Source: Taeniopygia guttata (lineage: Eukaryota > Chordata > Aves > Passeriformes > Estrildidae). From it: a DNA stretch of 64,000 bases. Made by a program: the position numbers and the translations under genes. This document shows, piece after piece, positions 12,201 through 27,200 of this stretch. How positions within the stretch are numbered: the stretch's first letter is position 1; the number at the start of each line of letters is the position of its first letter. Location of the stretch: contig NC_133028.1 in assembly GCF_048771995.1 (NCBI RefSeq), positions 69,929,501 through 69,993,500 of the forward strand, given 5' to 3'. Under the pieces are notes generated by a model that made no database searches, had not been told where the DNA came from, and saw only the letters and a program-made list of their open reading frames with translations.

Positions 12201-15200
12201 CAAGTCTCAACCTGAAGGCAGTTCTGGGTCTTGTGCATCTGCATTAAGTGATGCAGAGTAATTCCTGCCTAAGCACTGTTTCCACACAGCTTTACAAGTC
12301 CCTGTAAAGCTACACCAGATCCCTGCAGCGCTGCCCAAGTGTGAAATCACATGCTCAGCAGCCACACTAGATATCCCATGTTCTGCTCCACACGTTCTGG
12401 GATTCTTCTCACTGTGCACTGTGGGATATCAACCAGCAAACGCTTACCCCCATTGCTCAGAGTTCTTTCTTTTTCTCATCCTTGTTTCCCTTATTGCAGC
12501 TATTTTAACTGCAATCCAAAGGAAAACCAAGGAATTATGGCACAGTGCTGCAATTCAAACTGTGTGTATCAGTAACAGCCCTGAAAAACATCCTCTTCTG
12601 TGCAGGAGAACCTTGACTGGCCATGCAGCAGCCTTCTGGATTCTGTCACAGCCTAACACCAACCTTCTAATTGATTCCTTGAATTCACAGAACACTACAG
12701 GCAATGGTTCCCCCTAAGGTCAGCAATACCGAAATGTGATCACACAGACTGGGCTCTTCTTTGTGGCAAAATAAATACCAGATCTTCAAAATCAGCTGAG
12801 AAAGGAACTAACTAACCTTAGTTAGCAAAAGCACCTGGAACATCTACATTCTATTTTTGTGACCATTGTTTGGGAAAACTGCACAGGGAGCTAATTTGGA
12901 AAGGATTCAATGAGTGAAGAACAGCCTATAGCCAGGCAGGTACCACAATGAACGCAGAGAGGCAGCAAACACCGTCAGATGCAGTGGCTGTCACAGAGCC
13001 CAGGCTTCCTGCACACTGCTGCAAAGGTACAGCTGAAGGACCACTGCTTCCATCAATTAATTGGATTTGAAGATTGTGGTGGGCAATCTCATTCAGAGAA
13101 AATGCATAATATATAGGCCCATCACCTTGGACCCACATAAATTACTTGTTGGGGCTCTTTCTTCCGCACTGCGAATCCCTCCCTGCTCATGGTTGCACCA
13201 ATTTTCCAGAATCTTTCACATTGTCAAGTCAGAAAGAAGAGTTCTCCTGTGTAAAGCCCTTCACTGATATCACAACTTCATCACCAAACCAAGATATTAC
13301 ACAAAGGATTTCTTTTCTACATAGGCAAATAATAAAGACTCGACAATCAGCACTGATGTTTGTCAAAAATAAGGACGGAATTGTAAAGAAATGCAAGCAA
13401 CTTTGGTTTCATTGGTATTTCCAGTTCCACTTGCAAAGGTGAGCTACTACTGTGGTGTGTTACTACCCTGCTCTACCAGTTACTCCTGGAAATGATGCTC
13501 CATTCAAAAGAGCTGTTTCAGCTAAATGTTCTGGGTAAGTTGTTGCTTTATTCCATGTTCCTGGTCCTTGTAGCCCTCCTCCTCCCTTGACATTATAGCT
13601 GTGGCAACAAAAGCATCTATAACGGGGCCAAGCACACCCACACACGCACTATATGGCTCACAGAAACAGATCTCCCATTCTGTCACCAAACTTTGCTGCC
13701 CAAAAGCAGCTAAAATGGCACTGGGAATCACATACAAACACCATCACTTCTCCTTCCTGGCACTTCACTCTTCCTCCTGAGGCTCCCAGAAGCCAATACA
13801 GCCACTCCCTGGAGCACAGATTGGCGATTTCTTAACATGAACAGGTACTCTCCATGTGCTGTGGTGGTTTTACACGGAGAGATGCACATGAGGTTGGATA
13901 TATCACTGCAGTATCAGGCTGGGTATCTCAGTGCTTTGCAGCTGACCCCCACATGCACAATGTTCTCCTGTCTTGTTCTTTTAGATATCTTGGAACTGCA
14001 CAGTCAACTATTCCAGACCAAACCACTGTTGTTTTCTGATGCGCACACAGTTTGGAGCATCAAAATAAAGAGGACACGTGGGGACATGGGAAATGGCAAA
14101 CACTGTTTAAAGGTTTAAAGGCATTCCTTTACTTTTGCAAATGTGTACGCTGTATTAACAATGAAAGACAAAAAAGAAGAGCTGAAATGTATCCTTTTGT
14201 TGTTAAAGAGATAATAACTTTTACTCCCTCACCTACCTTGCAGAGATTAGAAGATGGCATCCAAGTACTAGCAAGATAAGCAACTGAATCAAAACACCTT
14301 CCACCCACCTAATAAAATTAATTTCCACTACAGGAGCATTTCAGACAGATGACCTGGTAAAGGAAGCAATTTCCATCTATTTTTGTAATTGAAATTTGAA
14401 CTCTGATTGCCCACTTAAACCTCTCTGCCCACAGCTGGATTCTTCTCCTAAAGAAGTGGATGAAGAGACAATAGATACTGATGGGCTATGTGATGTTACA
14501 CAGGCACCGCATGTTATGCCAGCCATTTTTATGTACCTGTCCTCAATCTGAAAAAACTCTTTTGATTTAGGCTTAAATATAGATTCAGCCAAGTGATCAA
14601 ACAGGTGAAAAGGATAAAATTATTTGCTACAGAAACATGCTAGCTTCTTCTATTTCCTAACTGCCAGATCAAGTACTTGGCAAGGGTGATTTACTTGCTA
14701 GAGTTCAGAACTGCTTTCACCAGGATGTTTTCTGTTGCTGTTAAAGATTTAGTGAAACTTTCACCGATACCAATGAACCAACAACAACTTCCCTTTGGCA
14801 ATGCACAGTGAAATGCTACTTGTAACTGCTGTGGCATAATCCAAGCTGAAGTTCCTCCCTCTTTTTTGGATCTTCCCTCCCCCCAGGTAAAATCTCGAGA
14901 ACAACCCACAGCAGACATGATGAGACAGATACAGCGCATTGCTGAAACTCTGAATCACAGCCTTGCCACTGAATCTACACCTTTATTGCAGGCATATGGT
15001 CCCATGTTTGAAGAGAAACAAACAAGAAGGATGCAGGTTCACATTTCTCAAAGTTACAGATTTTGCATACCCATACCTGCTAAAGCTAACCAAACACCCA
15101 AGAATTCTCTATACTTTAGTTCAGCTCTGAAAACAGAACCTTTTATTTGTGATTCCACAAATCCAGACAGGATAAAATAGAACTTTTCAAACTGTCCTCC

Positions 15201-18200
15201 AAAAGATTTCTTTTCCTGGAACTCTATTGCGCACATCCAGTTACACATTTCCAAACACATTCCAAGACAGTCGCTCAGCTACACTCACACAGGTAATTTC
15301 ACAGACTTTAACAGACAGGTAACATGCATGATGAGTAAAAGCAGCAGGGAACTAAGTGAGTGATGTAATTACAAATACACACAAGCTGGCGAAAACCATT
15401 CTGAATATAATTAAGCTTTGAAACATTATGCCAGCCAAGATGTTAACAACTGTGGAAAAAAACCTGTGGGTGATTTTCATACTTATCAAAATAAGGAACT
15501 GTTGAGAACCATTAATAATGTGGGTAAATGCTGTCTAAGCTTCCCACACTCAACCCTGCCAATAAGTGCAACAATCCTGCTATTCCAGTTTGGAGCTCCT
15601 CCAGAGCGGAGATATTTAATGAAGTTACATTGTGAACTTGCTCTGCAACAAGTTAAACATAAGAAGATCAATATGTAACAACAATTTTTATCTGTTAGGC
15701 TTGCCTGGACCAAGATGGTAAGCCCTTTTAGATGAACCCACATTAAACTTTAGCATAAAGGGTATTTCTAAAGCCAAGTTAACATTTACACAGACAAGTG
15801 TACAGAAAAAGCACAAAAGGAGCCTTTGAGAAGCTATGGTTTAATTATAATTGCTATGAAAAGCAGGAGACCCTATGCTTGACAAAGAGCAGAAACTGTT
15901 TTCAGCGATTGCTTCCCTAACTTTTGATAAACTCAAAGGATTAAAGAAACTGGATACAAGCACCTTCTACACCATTGCCAGAAGAGCTTATCAGTATTTA
16001 GGGGTTGCTGGTACCTGTAATGGAAAGCAACACTTTATATCCTAACATACAATTTCTTGATAGCAGATAGGTTTGTGTTCCTATTTAAATAAATAAATTA
16101 TACAAAGTTGCTGAAAACATTGTCTCATTTGAGACACTGCCTAGCCCAAAAATTTACCCTGAGTGAATCGTACAAACTTCAATATATTTATCCAAGAGAT
16201 TTCTATAAAGAGTTTCACTGACCTTCAAAGTCCACATCCCCAACTAACTTGGTTTTTCCTGTAAGAGGATCGTGGATATGGTTGATGCCTACGTCAATCA
16301 CAGCAGCACCTTCTTTGACCATATCAGTTGTAATCAACTTTGGGATACCTGGAATCAAGACATATTTAATTACCCTGGCCAGGCAGTCTGAGGTTACCAG
16401 TTTTGAATGATATCAAGGGGTGTGCATGCATAGCTATGCATGCACAAAATAGAATTCTTTCTGTTGACTATTTCTTGATACACCCCACACTGAACACAAC
16501 TATTCCTCAACTGCACACAGTTTGTAACTGCTACTACTACAGGAAAGAGGGAAAAAAATGAACACAAAAACATCCCACCAGAAATTGTGCCATGGGATTG
16601 GTTTTGGATGAAAAAACATACAACGATGAGGCAATTTGAGCTGTTACAGTAATCCCAGCAGACAACACTGATCTTCCACAGGGACAAAACACCATTTCTT
16701 GCTCTTTACAGCAATTTGTGAGACCTCTGTACTTGACCTGGGAGACTCAGCCCGGGCACTGCACATCTTGTGGGCTGCATTTCTGTGGCATCCTGGGGTA
16801 GGAGTATTTTGCTATTAAGAAATTCCAGCTGAAACAACCACAACAAGCCACCTCAGCTTTTTAATATGCAATGTATTCCTTCAGCACATTTAAACATGAA
16901 GCATTTTGATATTCATCATGAATATGTGCCTCAGTCAGGACCCAGAAAACCTAGAAGGTCACTTCGAAGCCTAGATAATGAAATGTATCCATGGCCATAC
17001 AACTCCAGTCAGGAATTTCTTCCCTAGCATGCAACCTCCAGCTTTCAGTAACGGGAATTTCCAAACTCAACATTACAATTCATTTTGCTTCTTGAGCATT
17101 TCCACCAGTTTTTTGTTTTGAGAGGAATGTTATAGTACCTCTAAGAAGGGAGTCTGAACTCCCCTCTCCCCATCAAAGCAGCTTTCTCTCAGGTGGGGAA
17201 AAGGCAAAAAGGAAAAGAAACCAAATCCATACAGTTTGAAACTGCAGTTTTTTGGGAGGGAAGCGCTAGTGTACAAGGCTCTGGCTCCATGTGCAGTACT
17301 AGGGCATTGGACTAAGTGTCCAAATGATACTTACTCATTTGGATACAGGCCATACTACAACATTCTTGGCTCTCCATTTCTCACTCGCCCATAAGACACC
17401 TGCTTGAAACTCTGCTTCTCATATTGAGCAAGCCAAGATCTCAAACTCTCTCCTAGCCCATTTGATAACATCTGACTGCATCGCCTTCATGCCCCTCTGA
17501 TGTAACCCATGGCAACCTGGCTGGTAATTGGATAATGCCTCAGCCTTATGGGGGTAAATGATCTGTGTGTGATAGGGCTGGATGCATATTAATGGAAGCT
17601 GCACAGTTACACCCTTTGTAAAATGGTTTGATAATAAGCCAAATACTTAATAGCAACAAATGAACTAACCCCCAAACCAAATGAACGTATCTATTTACTT
17701 AAGCCTACTTTACATACCAAGTGGGAAAGGATAAACATAAGAGCACCGTTTCCTAAAATGCACTGACTGAATATGGAAAAAGCTTTCATGGGCAATTTTC
17801 GTAAAAAAATGATGAATCACATTTTAACCAAAGGAAAAACAAGGCCCTATCTAACCCAAGTTTAGGTGCAAGGACTGTGAAACAGCCAATTTCTAAGAAT
17901 GCTAAGCAGAGTAAAGGGTTTGATCAACCAGCACTTCCTACAGAAGACCACCAAAGATCATGCCCCAAGAGATGGCACACGTAGTCCAAGCAGAGGCTCA
18001 CCTGGCATTTAGCACTACCATTACTTTTTCTCTTTACTTCCTCCCCAAACATAGCAGGCAGATGAGCCCTGTTTCTCTCAGCAGACAGGAAAGCCCAGAG
18101 AGCAGGAGCAGCAAGCTGACTGGTTCAGGAGTCCTGCTGTTTCCACCACTGTCTCACCTGTCCTGAGGCGGCTCTAGGAGCACTGCTGGGTGAAGCTGCA

Positions 18201-21200
18201 CTTACACTTCTGCCATGGGGCTGGGCAGATGGCAAAAAGAACAGACACCATGGGATGTCTGTATAGGCAAGGTTAGCAGGCCAAGATGGATAACCCCTGT
18301 GCTGAGATATGCATCGGGTGTGCTTAACAGGAAACAATGCCTTGGACAGAAATTCAAAAGCTGTGTGGTATTGAAAGAGATTTTAGGGAGGAGTAGGCTG
18401 GACAAGAACAGCGTTGGTGGAACTTAAGATGCAAGGAGCTGGCTAGGAACAAAAAGGAAGGAATAAACTGCATGGATAGTTACAATCCAAATAAGCAGGA
18501 AAACTGGTGCCCCAAGCCTGGGGGCAAATGAGAGACAGCAGAGACAAAAACTTCTCACATTCAGGAGTAACAGAAAAGAAGCACCTGATCTGAAGTATTA
18601 CCAAAACCATGAATGCAAGTGAACAGGAAAGCACTGCACCAGATCAGAAGAGACTCACTCGAACTAGTCACCAAACAGGAGCCAGGATGCAGATGGCTCC
18701 TGTGAAAGCACTACAAAGGAAAAGGAACCTTGGTCTTCCATGCAAGCACACACAAAAAAAAGCTCTTTTCCACGTGCTTATCTTCTGCAGTGGCATGTAA
18801 AAGCATCTGTTCCAACCTGGCAAGGTACAAGTTGCAAGAAAGGTAACACCCACTGAATAGATCACCCATTTCTGGGGAGTGTGTGACCCCAAAGGTAAAA
18901 TGTGCACAGTTCTCATGTAACAAAAGGAAGCTTGGAGTGATTCCACCTTTCTAAAGCACAACTTTCCCCAGAGCACCCACCAGGGCAGGGCTGTGTGCTG
19001 TTTGCATAACCTAGCCCTAGGTTTTTTCATCATTCCAAGTATATCTCAAGTTGTGTAACAAGTGCTGTATCACACTCCTGTTACAATAATGTGAAAGGTC
19101 AACATGGCTGAATTGCTACTGGGCCATTTAACTCCAAGCAAAAACAACAACAAACCATATTCAGCACAAAAATCTGAAGCAATGATTAAACTGGAAGCAG
19201 TGAATTTGGATGAAAAATTAGTGGTTTATTTTCCAGTTAGCACAACCATTGTTGCCTTTCATTCACAGTGGTGAATTCTGGTCAGGCCCACAGCTGAACA
19301 ATTAGATGGGGGACAAATAAGTTGTTACTCACTCCTGGCCTGCCTTAGGAAAGAGGCAGTGAAGTTAAACCTGAAGGAAAGGGTATCTCATTTCACCAGG
19401 AAGTGACAAGCTTTAGACAGGTACCTGTCTGTCTTCATCTAGAAAATACATAAGGAAGTCCTGGGTCTTGAGGATAAGAAAGAGCAGGAAAGGGAGCAGA
19501 AAAGAGCAAAGACACAATCCTCTTGTAGTCCCTACAAAATGCTACAAGAGAAGGATGATATCCCTGAGCTGCAAAGGGACCCAGAATTTTACCAAGGTTA
19601 TACTAAGCTGGGTCGTTCAATTTTGAAAAATGAATTCATAGTTCTACCTCTAATACCTGTAAACAAATAACCAAGGCTGCTTAGATGCAGAGTTCCACCG
19701 GTTTCTTTGGGACAGATTAGTTCAACTGTAAGTATATCAGTTTACATTGCTTTAAGAGTACAGGCACTGATCTTTCAGTCCCCTTCCCCTAGGCAATTAC
19801 CATTATCTTTCTCTTGACATGGTAAAAGAGAAAAAAACCCAGCCATTACTAACACAGGTTACCCAAACCTCCAGTTAATTCGGCAAGGTTGGCCTTAATT
19901 CTAACAGCAGGGGAACAATACCATGGTTTTATGAAAGCAGGCTCCAGCTGATTTAAAGAAACCCTCCTGTCAAATTTTAAATGACTCATGATTTTTCCAC
20001 AGCTCAGAGAATGTTTTAATTTACATAATTATACCTGTATAAACTATGCACTGACTGGTTCCCAATCTTGAGTTCACTCCAAAGTCTCCCTAAGGGAAAG
20101 GTGTCGTATGTGATGAGAAACAGTTTATGAGTCTGCAAATGTGAAGGGCAAGAACAAAGAGCCAGATCATTTGCTCTTCCTACAGTGAGAAAGACTACCC
20201 TGTGCAACACCATCAGCAAGCACAAGCACTGATTATTCAGAGAAATGTGAAACAGTGCCACAGACTGCAAAGTCTTTTTTTTAGGTTTGAAATGCTGCAA
20301 TTGGAGTATTGACACCAACCAGTATTACCTGCAGCAACTATTACTATGTCAGCAAGCTGCGTATGGATCTTGAGCTGCTCTTTTGGGGTGTGTCTGTGAG
20401 TAATGGTCACTGTAGCATCACCTGAAACCAAAGAGAAAAACAATTAATTGTCAGATATGAAATGCTATTAAAAGTACATAATTTACCTTCAGGCACAAAT
20501 TACTTTGGTACATTAACAATAGAACACATAATCAGATTTGTCTTGGGACATGACTTTTAAATCAGCATAGGCAGAACACTCACAACACTTGCTGCTCACA
20601 TATATGAAAAAACACTTGCTCTTAAAAATTCTCCCAGGACAAATTCATTTATATACTGTGTACTGAATTCCCTTCCACAGGAAGGTAAGCCCTTGCACAG
20701 CTTCGTTATGTTCAGTGGAACTCCACAAAGCAAGCCCAGCACAGGGTCTGTTTTATCAAGCCCAGTTTGTAGAGGGCACCACAAGACTCAGCTGTCTACC
20801 ACACATGAAAGCTTCAATACAAGACCACCAGCAGAAGCAAAAGAAGCACACATTCTTCTGCTCCTGCAGAATACACTCCCCTGGTTAGCCATGAAAAACT
20901 CTTGTGCTGTTTGATGGAGACACTGAGGAGGGACCACAACATGAATAGTCACAGGGAGAGGGCCCAAAGTCTCCTACTGCATCCAATAGCAGGAGTGGTA
21001 CTCCCTTGAAGACTCCCCAAGCAAGCAGCAAAGAGAATGGCTCTCAAAGAAGACTCCTTCCAACGCTCTCTGCAATTATTTGTACTACACAGTGTTCAGA
21101 TGTTACATTCCCCCATCTCTGCCTTCCACTCACAGACACCTAGGCCATGTTACTTGCAATTAAACAAAAACCTTTTGCCTTCTCAGACATTACCATTGTA

Positions 21201-24200
21201 ACTGTTTCCTATGGAATGGTCTGACTGGTCAAATCTGTGCCTCTCATCTTATTAACTCCCTCAGGCATCTCATCTTCAACCTTTCTGGGCTCTGGCTTCT
21301 CTGCTCTTTCCCCTCACTTTTTACCCCTCTTCTTCAGGCTGTGCAGTGCACAGCATCTCCCCAGAGACAAGCAGATCAAAACATTTGCACATAACTGAAA
21401 AGTACAGGCTTGAAAAAAAAATAGAGGAGTCTACCAATACCTGCTTTAAGCCAAAGAACAAAAAACATGATCATTACTCAGCAGAAAAGTTGAGAAAAAA
21501 AAAAGGATAAAATCCAAAGTTATAAGGTTACCTCTGAGGAATAAAATTGGTGCTAATTTTCCTCTAAGATTTTAGTGAGGGATGTGTCTGTAGTCAACTC
21601 CTGAAACCAAGTAATTGCTTTCACTACCAAAAAGGAAAGAAGCAAAAAAGAGGGAAAAAAAAAAAAGCCCGTACCTTGACAACAGCAGTCCAGAAGCTTA
21701 CAGACACCTCAGAAAGGGGAGGCTTTCCATTTATTTGTGATCATGCCCAAACAGAAAATAAACAATTATTTTTATACTGCTACTTCTGCTGAAAGAAGAG
21801 GAATATATTTAACAATTAAGATTCCACATGATACTCCCAAGTCAGTTTCCTAGCTCACAAAACAGAAATAATCTCTTGACCTGCCTACACAGAACATTAT
21901 TTATTTTGGAAGTGGTTCACTTTTCCATCTGATCAGATATTGCCACCTGCAGGACATAAGTGTATCTACATGTGAAACATCACAAATTAAGACAATGCCC
22001 AATCTTGAATTTTTGTTCATAATCTATAAAGAAAATCCAACCAAAACCTACAACAAAAAAAAGTACCATACACACCCACCCCTTGCATAATTTCTCAATT
22101 AAAAAAAAAAACAAAACAAATCAACCCAGTCACTGAAAAAAATTTTCTTGATTGATAACCTGAGAAAGTTCTTTTTCAGTGTTCTATTGTAGGTCTTCTC
22201 TGGTCCCTATCACCCTAAGTTTAAAAAAAAATAAAAGAAAGCTGAAACCATGGCCTGACCTCCCTTCCTTTTTACACACCATCCAGGCCAGTCTCTTGCT
22301 GCTCACAGCAGAAGCAGAAATTAAACCCAAGTGCAGAAGATGAACCTGATCTTCAAGGAGAGCCCCATCTGTGAGTTAGGGAGGAAAATGCCACCCACCA
22401 CAGAAGTATTCTGTACAGAAGTCACCCCAAATACAGAAGTATTTATCATCATGTACACAGCATACACACTTAACACCAGCTCATTATCAGAGAAGTATAC
22501 ATCCCCTTGTTTTCTCACTGCCAGCTGCTTTATACTGTGCCAACACACAGCAGACTGGAAAACTAGAAAACTACCTGAGAAATTAATCCAGTTCTTCAGA
22601 TTAGGCAAGAATAACTCCAGTGCATTAATTCTTTCTGTATCTAGGCTCCAGTGTCAGTAAGGGACTACCTGAACATTTTTCTGTCCCTACACCACATATA
22701 TGAAATACTTAAAACACTGGCAATGCCAGCAAGCAGGGTTGCAAGGGAAGTCTTCTGACATGCCAGGAAACAAAACACTGGCAGAAGACCACGAAGAACC
22801 ACAAAAATCTCATGGACCAGCCCCTCAAAACAAGCTGCACTACCAGACAGCCAAACAGAAACTGGAAACCCAGGATACAAGACCAAACTGAGCCGTGGAT
22901 CCAATCCACTCAAAAGCCAGAAGCTGCAAATAGTTACAGCTCAAAACTGCCCATGCAGCTGGTGAGAGTCTTGCAATAAGGTCACTAGGTCTCCTCATTT
23001 CCAAGTGGGAAACATGTAAGTAGCTTGCAACATGACTTTGTGTTCTACCAAGCCTACTTCAAACATCAGCTGCACTGTCAATAACAAATGTCATCCAGTA
23101 TTTGCAGCAAATGGCAAAAATGCTACTAATTTTCGTGGGAATGAGGATGAGACCATAACTATGCACCAATGGTAATTACAATCCAGGCACTGAGAGGAGT
23201 TCCAAATAGCAACTTTCTCACAGAGGCTGAATAGAAAAACCAACTCTATGATTAGTATAAAGCTTTTAGTGTTTTATTATATTAATAACAGATTCCACTC
23301 TGCTCCAATTAAATAGGCCTGGGATCATGTTTACCTCATTTATGCACACCACATATTATACACCACAGCAGTTTCTAATATCAAAATGGAGTCAAAAGGG
23401 CAGTATTCTAGCTACATTATATTTGCTTTAATTTCTGCAGAACAATTATAGCAGCACATGTAGGCTTCTGTAATTAGAATTACTTAAAAATATTTCCTCC
23501 ACAGCACTCAATTTCCAGGGGGATATAAACTGCACTGCAGAAATATCCCCCAGGCCAACAAGTAATCATGGTACTCACGCTGAAGAGTTCCTTGGTTGGT
23601 CATTCGGGTATTTTCATAAGCAACACCTCACTGACATAGCACAACACAAGGGTCATGCCACACCTTTTTTGCTTATTCCTAGATAAACATGTGTGTGCAC
23701 ATGTATACATAGGTGTACCTGCATGCTCATGTGTATGACCAATGAAATCAATATTGAACAAGCACAAGGATAAGTCCTATAAACAGCTACATTGTAAAAA
23801 CACCATAGGAGCCTCTGCAGCTCAAGGCCTCTCTGCCAGTACAACCCTCAAGGATCACTTGAAATAGCAGCTGTTTCAAATGGAGGAGGAAGTGATGACT
23901 GAACAGCTGAATAGCAGAACAAGTCAAGTCCAGAAACTGCTCTCCTGAGAATAAGTCAGGAAACGGGTTAGCAAATTTACTTTCTTGGTCTGGTTGCAAG
24001 TACCGGCAAGAGTGGAAAGCTTTCTCTTTAACCTCAGTCCTCTAGTAAGCTTTATTTTCAGGCCTTCACAAATGGAAACACTGGAACAACATTCCTGGAC
24101 TTACCTCCAGGCCTTTTGTGCTTTCCATCCGTATGTAAAAGCATTGCAATAGGCATTCCAACATTTTTGGATCTTCCAGCTACAAGAACATTTTTTCCAA

Positions 24201-27200
24201 ATGTTTGTATTCCTTGTGGGAAAAAAAAAGGATAAAAAAATTATATCCCACTATTTTGATACATCTAAACCCTCCTTCTCAATCCCCACGACAATTATTT
24301 TGTTATTGCGCACTGCTGACATCAACACTAATTGAAAAATACACAAGACTGAATTGGAGGGATGAGCCCACACAACAGCTTTCACCTTTCACCCTGGAGA
24401 AAGAGAACTGGCAACTCATTCAGGTTACCAAAATCACTCTTAGCAAGGACTTAATTTCCTTGCTCCAGCCACAAAGGGAAGCACTTACGTCTACCAGTAA
24501 GAACATGTACATTCTAAATAAAAAATTACAACTATTCAACACATAGGCATTTCTTCCCCTTCCAGTACTGAATTAAGTGCTCCCATTTTTCATACTTGTT
24601 TTTCCCCCTTCTCGACAAGAACTTATGCATCCAATCTTCTATTTGACAAATAGAGCAGCACAGAAAACTACCTGCAAAACGATTAAATTTAGAAAGTTAC
24701 TGAAGTGTTCCACCAAATACTACTGTCTACACTTTATTAATAGTTGTGATAAAGGCACAAGAGCCCATCTACTTGGCAGCTCCTTATTCAGATTAATACC
24801 CTAAACATTTGTTCTTCACTTAGCCCAATGCATTTAGATAACCTTGACCTTCTAGCTCCCACCTGAGGTCATCCCTTGTTCATCTCCCAGGACAGGCGAG
24901 TCTCTTACCCGTCCGTTTTATGATCTCCCAGACAGCAGCAGCGGTGGCAGGGATTATGGAAGGCTGATCGAGACACAGCCGTCCAACGTTCACGATATGG
25001 AACCCATCCACATCCTTGTCAGGGGCGATGGCGTCGCAGACCGTCCGCTCGTCTATGTGATCTAGGAGACACACAGCCCTCAGCTGCAGCTCCTTCGCTT
25101 GTCAGGTGCCCTCAATACCTCATGGCACTGGCAAGCCTGGATCTAGCCAGGGTCACTAATTACTGCTCTTGATCTAATGAACTACACTCGCCCTAAAGGC
25201 AATTTACCCTTTTCAAAGGGTTTACTAAAGATTAGGTCGAGGCATTTGTCACAGTGTTGATACAACAGATTCTGTCAAAATATAAAAGCCCATTACAGCT
25301 GAGAGTGAGGACAGGAAGAAGTAAAGAAGAAATGTTTAAGGAAGTCACTTCTGCAATGTAGAATTCTTAAACATGAAGGAGCTCAAAAACTCCAACAAAC
25401 CACAGGAGAACAGTTATATGCATTTCTCTGGCTTCTAAGCACACAGAGCTCATTTTTAAACAAATTCATGCAAACCTCAAGCTGAAGTAACTTTGAAGGT
25501 CTAGCTTTCCTTTTCCAACAATACTATTTTTTAGTCAACTGTTAATCAGTAGAACCAAAACATATCCTACTTCATTTAAAGAAGTGAGAATACACAAAAC
25601 TGTTTGATAGTGGTGATCTCAAAACATTGAATATGGCTTGAATGGCATTACCAGCACATAATTTTGTATTCATATGTACTCATACCGAATGTTTTTCATA
25701 TGCAGTAATGATACAGGACAGATTTGCAACTGCTTAAAGCTTATACTGCATAAACATTAGTGTTGATTATGAAAAAAGCTGTTTGCTGGACCTCTCCCTG
25801 CAGAGTTACAAACCCAAGCATCAACCTGGAATACATAACAGCCCAGAGGAACAGCTCCACAAAAATCCCATGCTAACCCAAAAAGCAAACCGTGTTTAAT
25901 GACTGACCCATGGCCTGCTCAGAGCCCCAAAACGGCACTGATTGACCCACAACCTGCATTAACCCAGACCTGCTGAAAGGTTTTGTCTGGGAGAAAGTCA
26001 AGCTGATTCCCAGAGTGGGTAGATGGGGAGAAAGCCTCTGACCCTCTGTGGTTAACGACCAGTTTGTTACTGAACCTCCTGGGAATTTGGTTGTTCCTCC
26101 CAAGCACCAGTAAGAGTGAACCAAAGTAACTTCCCCTAAACCTGACAAACAGGCAGAGGGTTTACAACTTCCATTGCAGAGCAATTGCTTTCTGCATCCC
26201 TTACATCACCCATTCTACCCACAGCCTGAACAGAATCCTGCAACTACGAGGCAAGATGTCCCACTGTCCAAGTCAGAGGGCACTACAGGAGGTTTAAAAA
26301 AACCAAATAAGGGAAAATAAGCATCAATAAGAAAATCAGATGTTGCCAGTAAAATATTTTAGAGACATAAACAGGATGGTTTAATTTAGTAGATTTTTGT
26401 GGTTTTCCATTAAAAGGAGCTAGATAATAAAAGATAAGCATGTTGTAGAACTTAAACCATGGCAGTCTGTTAAGATTTCCTATTAGAAAACCCCTAGAGT
26501 TAGACCAGGGCTGCTATGATTTGCAATTTAATTCTCCATCTTTTGACAAGAGCAAGTTTCCTTTTAAATCCTAATGAGAAAAGACTGCAGAAATTAATAT
26601 ATTAAGTACATTGATTAAAGAGTCTCTTCGAACTGAAACTTGCCTCACAGATACTGAAAGCAACCATAACCCTGTTTTTATGTCAACTTGGGAATTAAGA
26701 AAACAAAACCAAGAAAGAAATTTGGAGTAACCTATTAAATGGCTTTTGCAAAAGAACTTGTTACCCTTAGGCAAGTCAGTTGTTCTTCCAACACAAACTT
26801 GGCAGCCATGCTTCTCCTTGTGCCTGGGATGAGCAGAACACTGCACTGAAAAACACCTCCTCCACACTGTCTTTAGCTTCCCAAAACCAGACAGATAGAC
26901 ACACTTGTGTAAAAGGAAAAAAAACCCCATGCTTTACATTGATATTTACCATATTCAAAACCAATTTGCACAATTCCAGAACAGTGTTTAAAGTACTGGG
27001 AGGAAATGCAGCTGAACAGTCAGGGAGAAGTGAGCTGGGAGCCAGAGAAGAGGATCCCACATGCCTTATTTCCAGAGGAACAAAATAATTTGTTGATTAT
27101 CTTACTGTCAGTCTCATAAAATATGAGCTGACACCCATACAAATTTCCTTGCTGTCATTACAGGCCACTCCCCAGGCCAAGTTCCTCTCTGCACTCCTCC

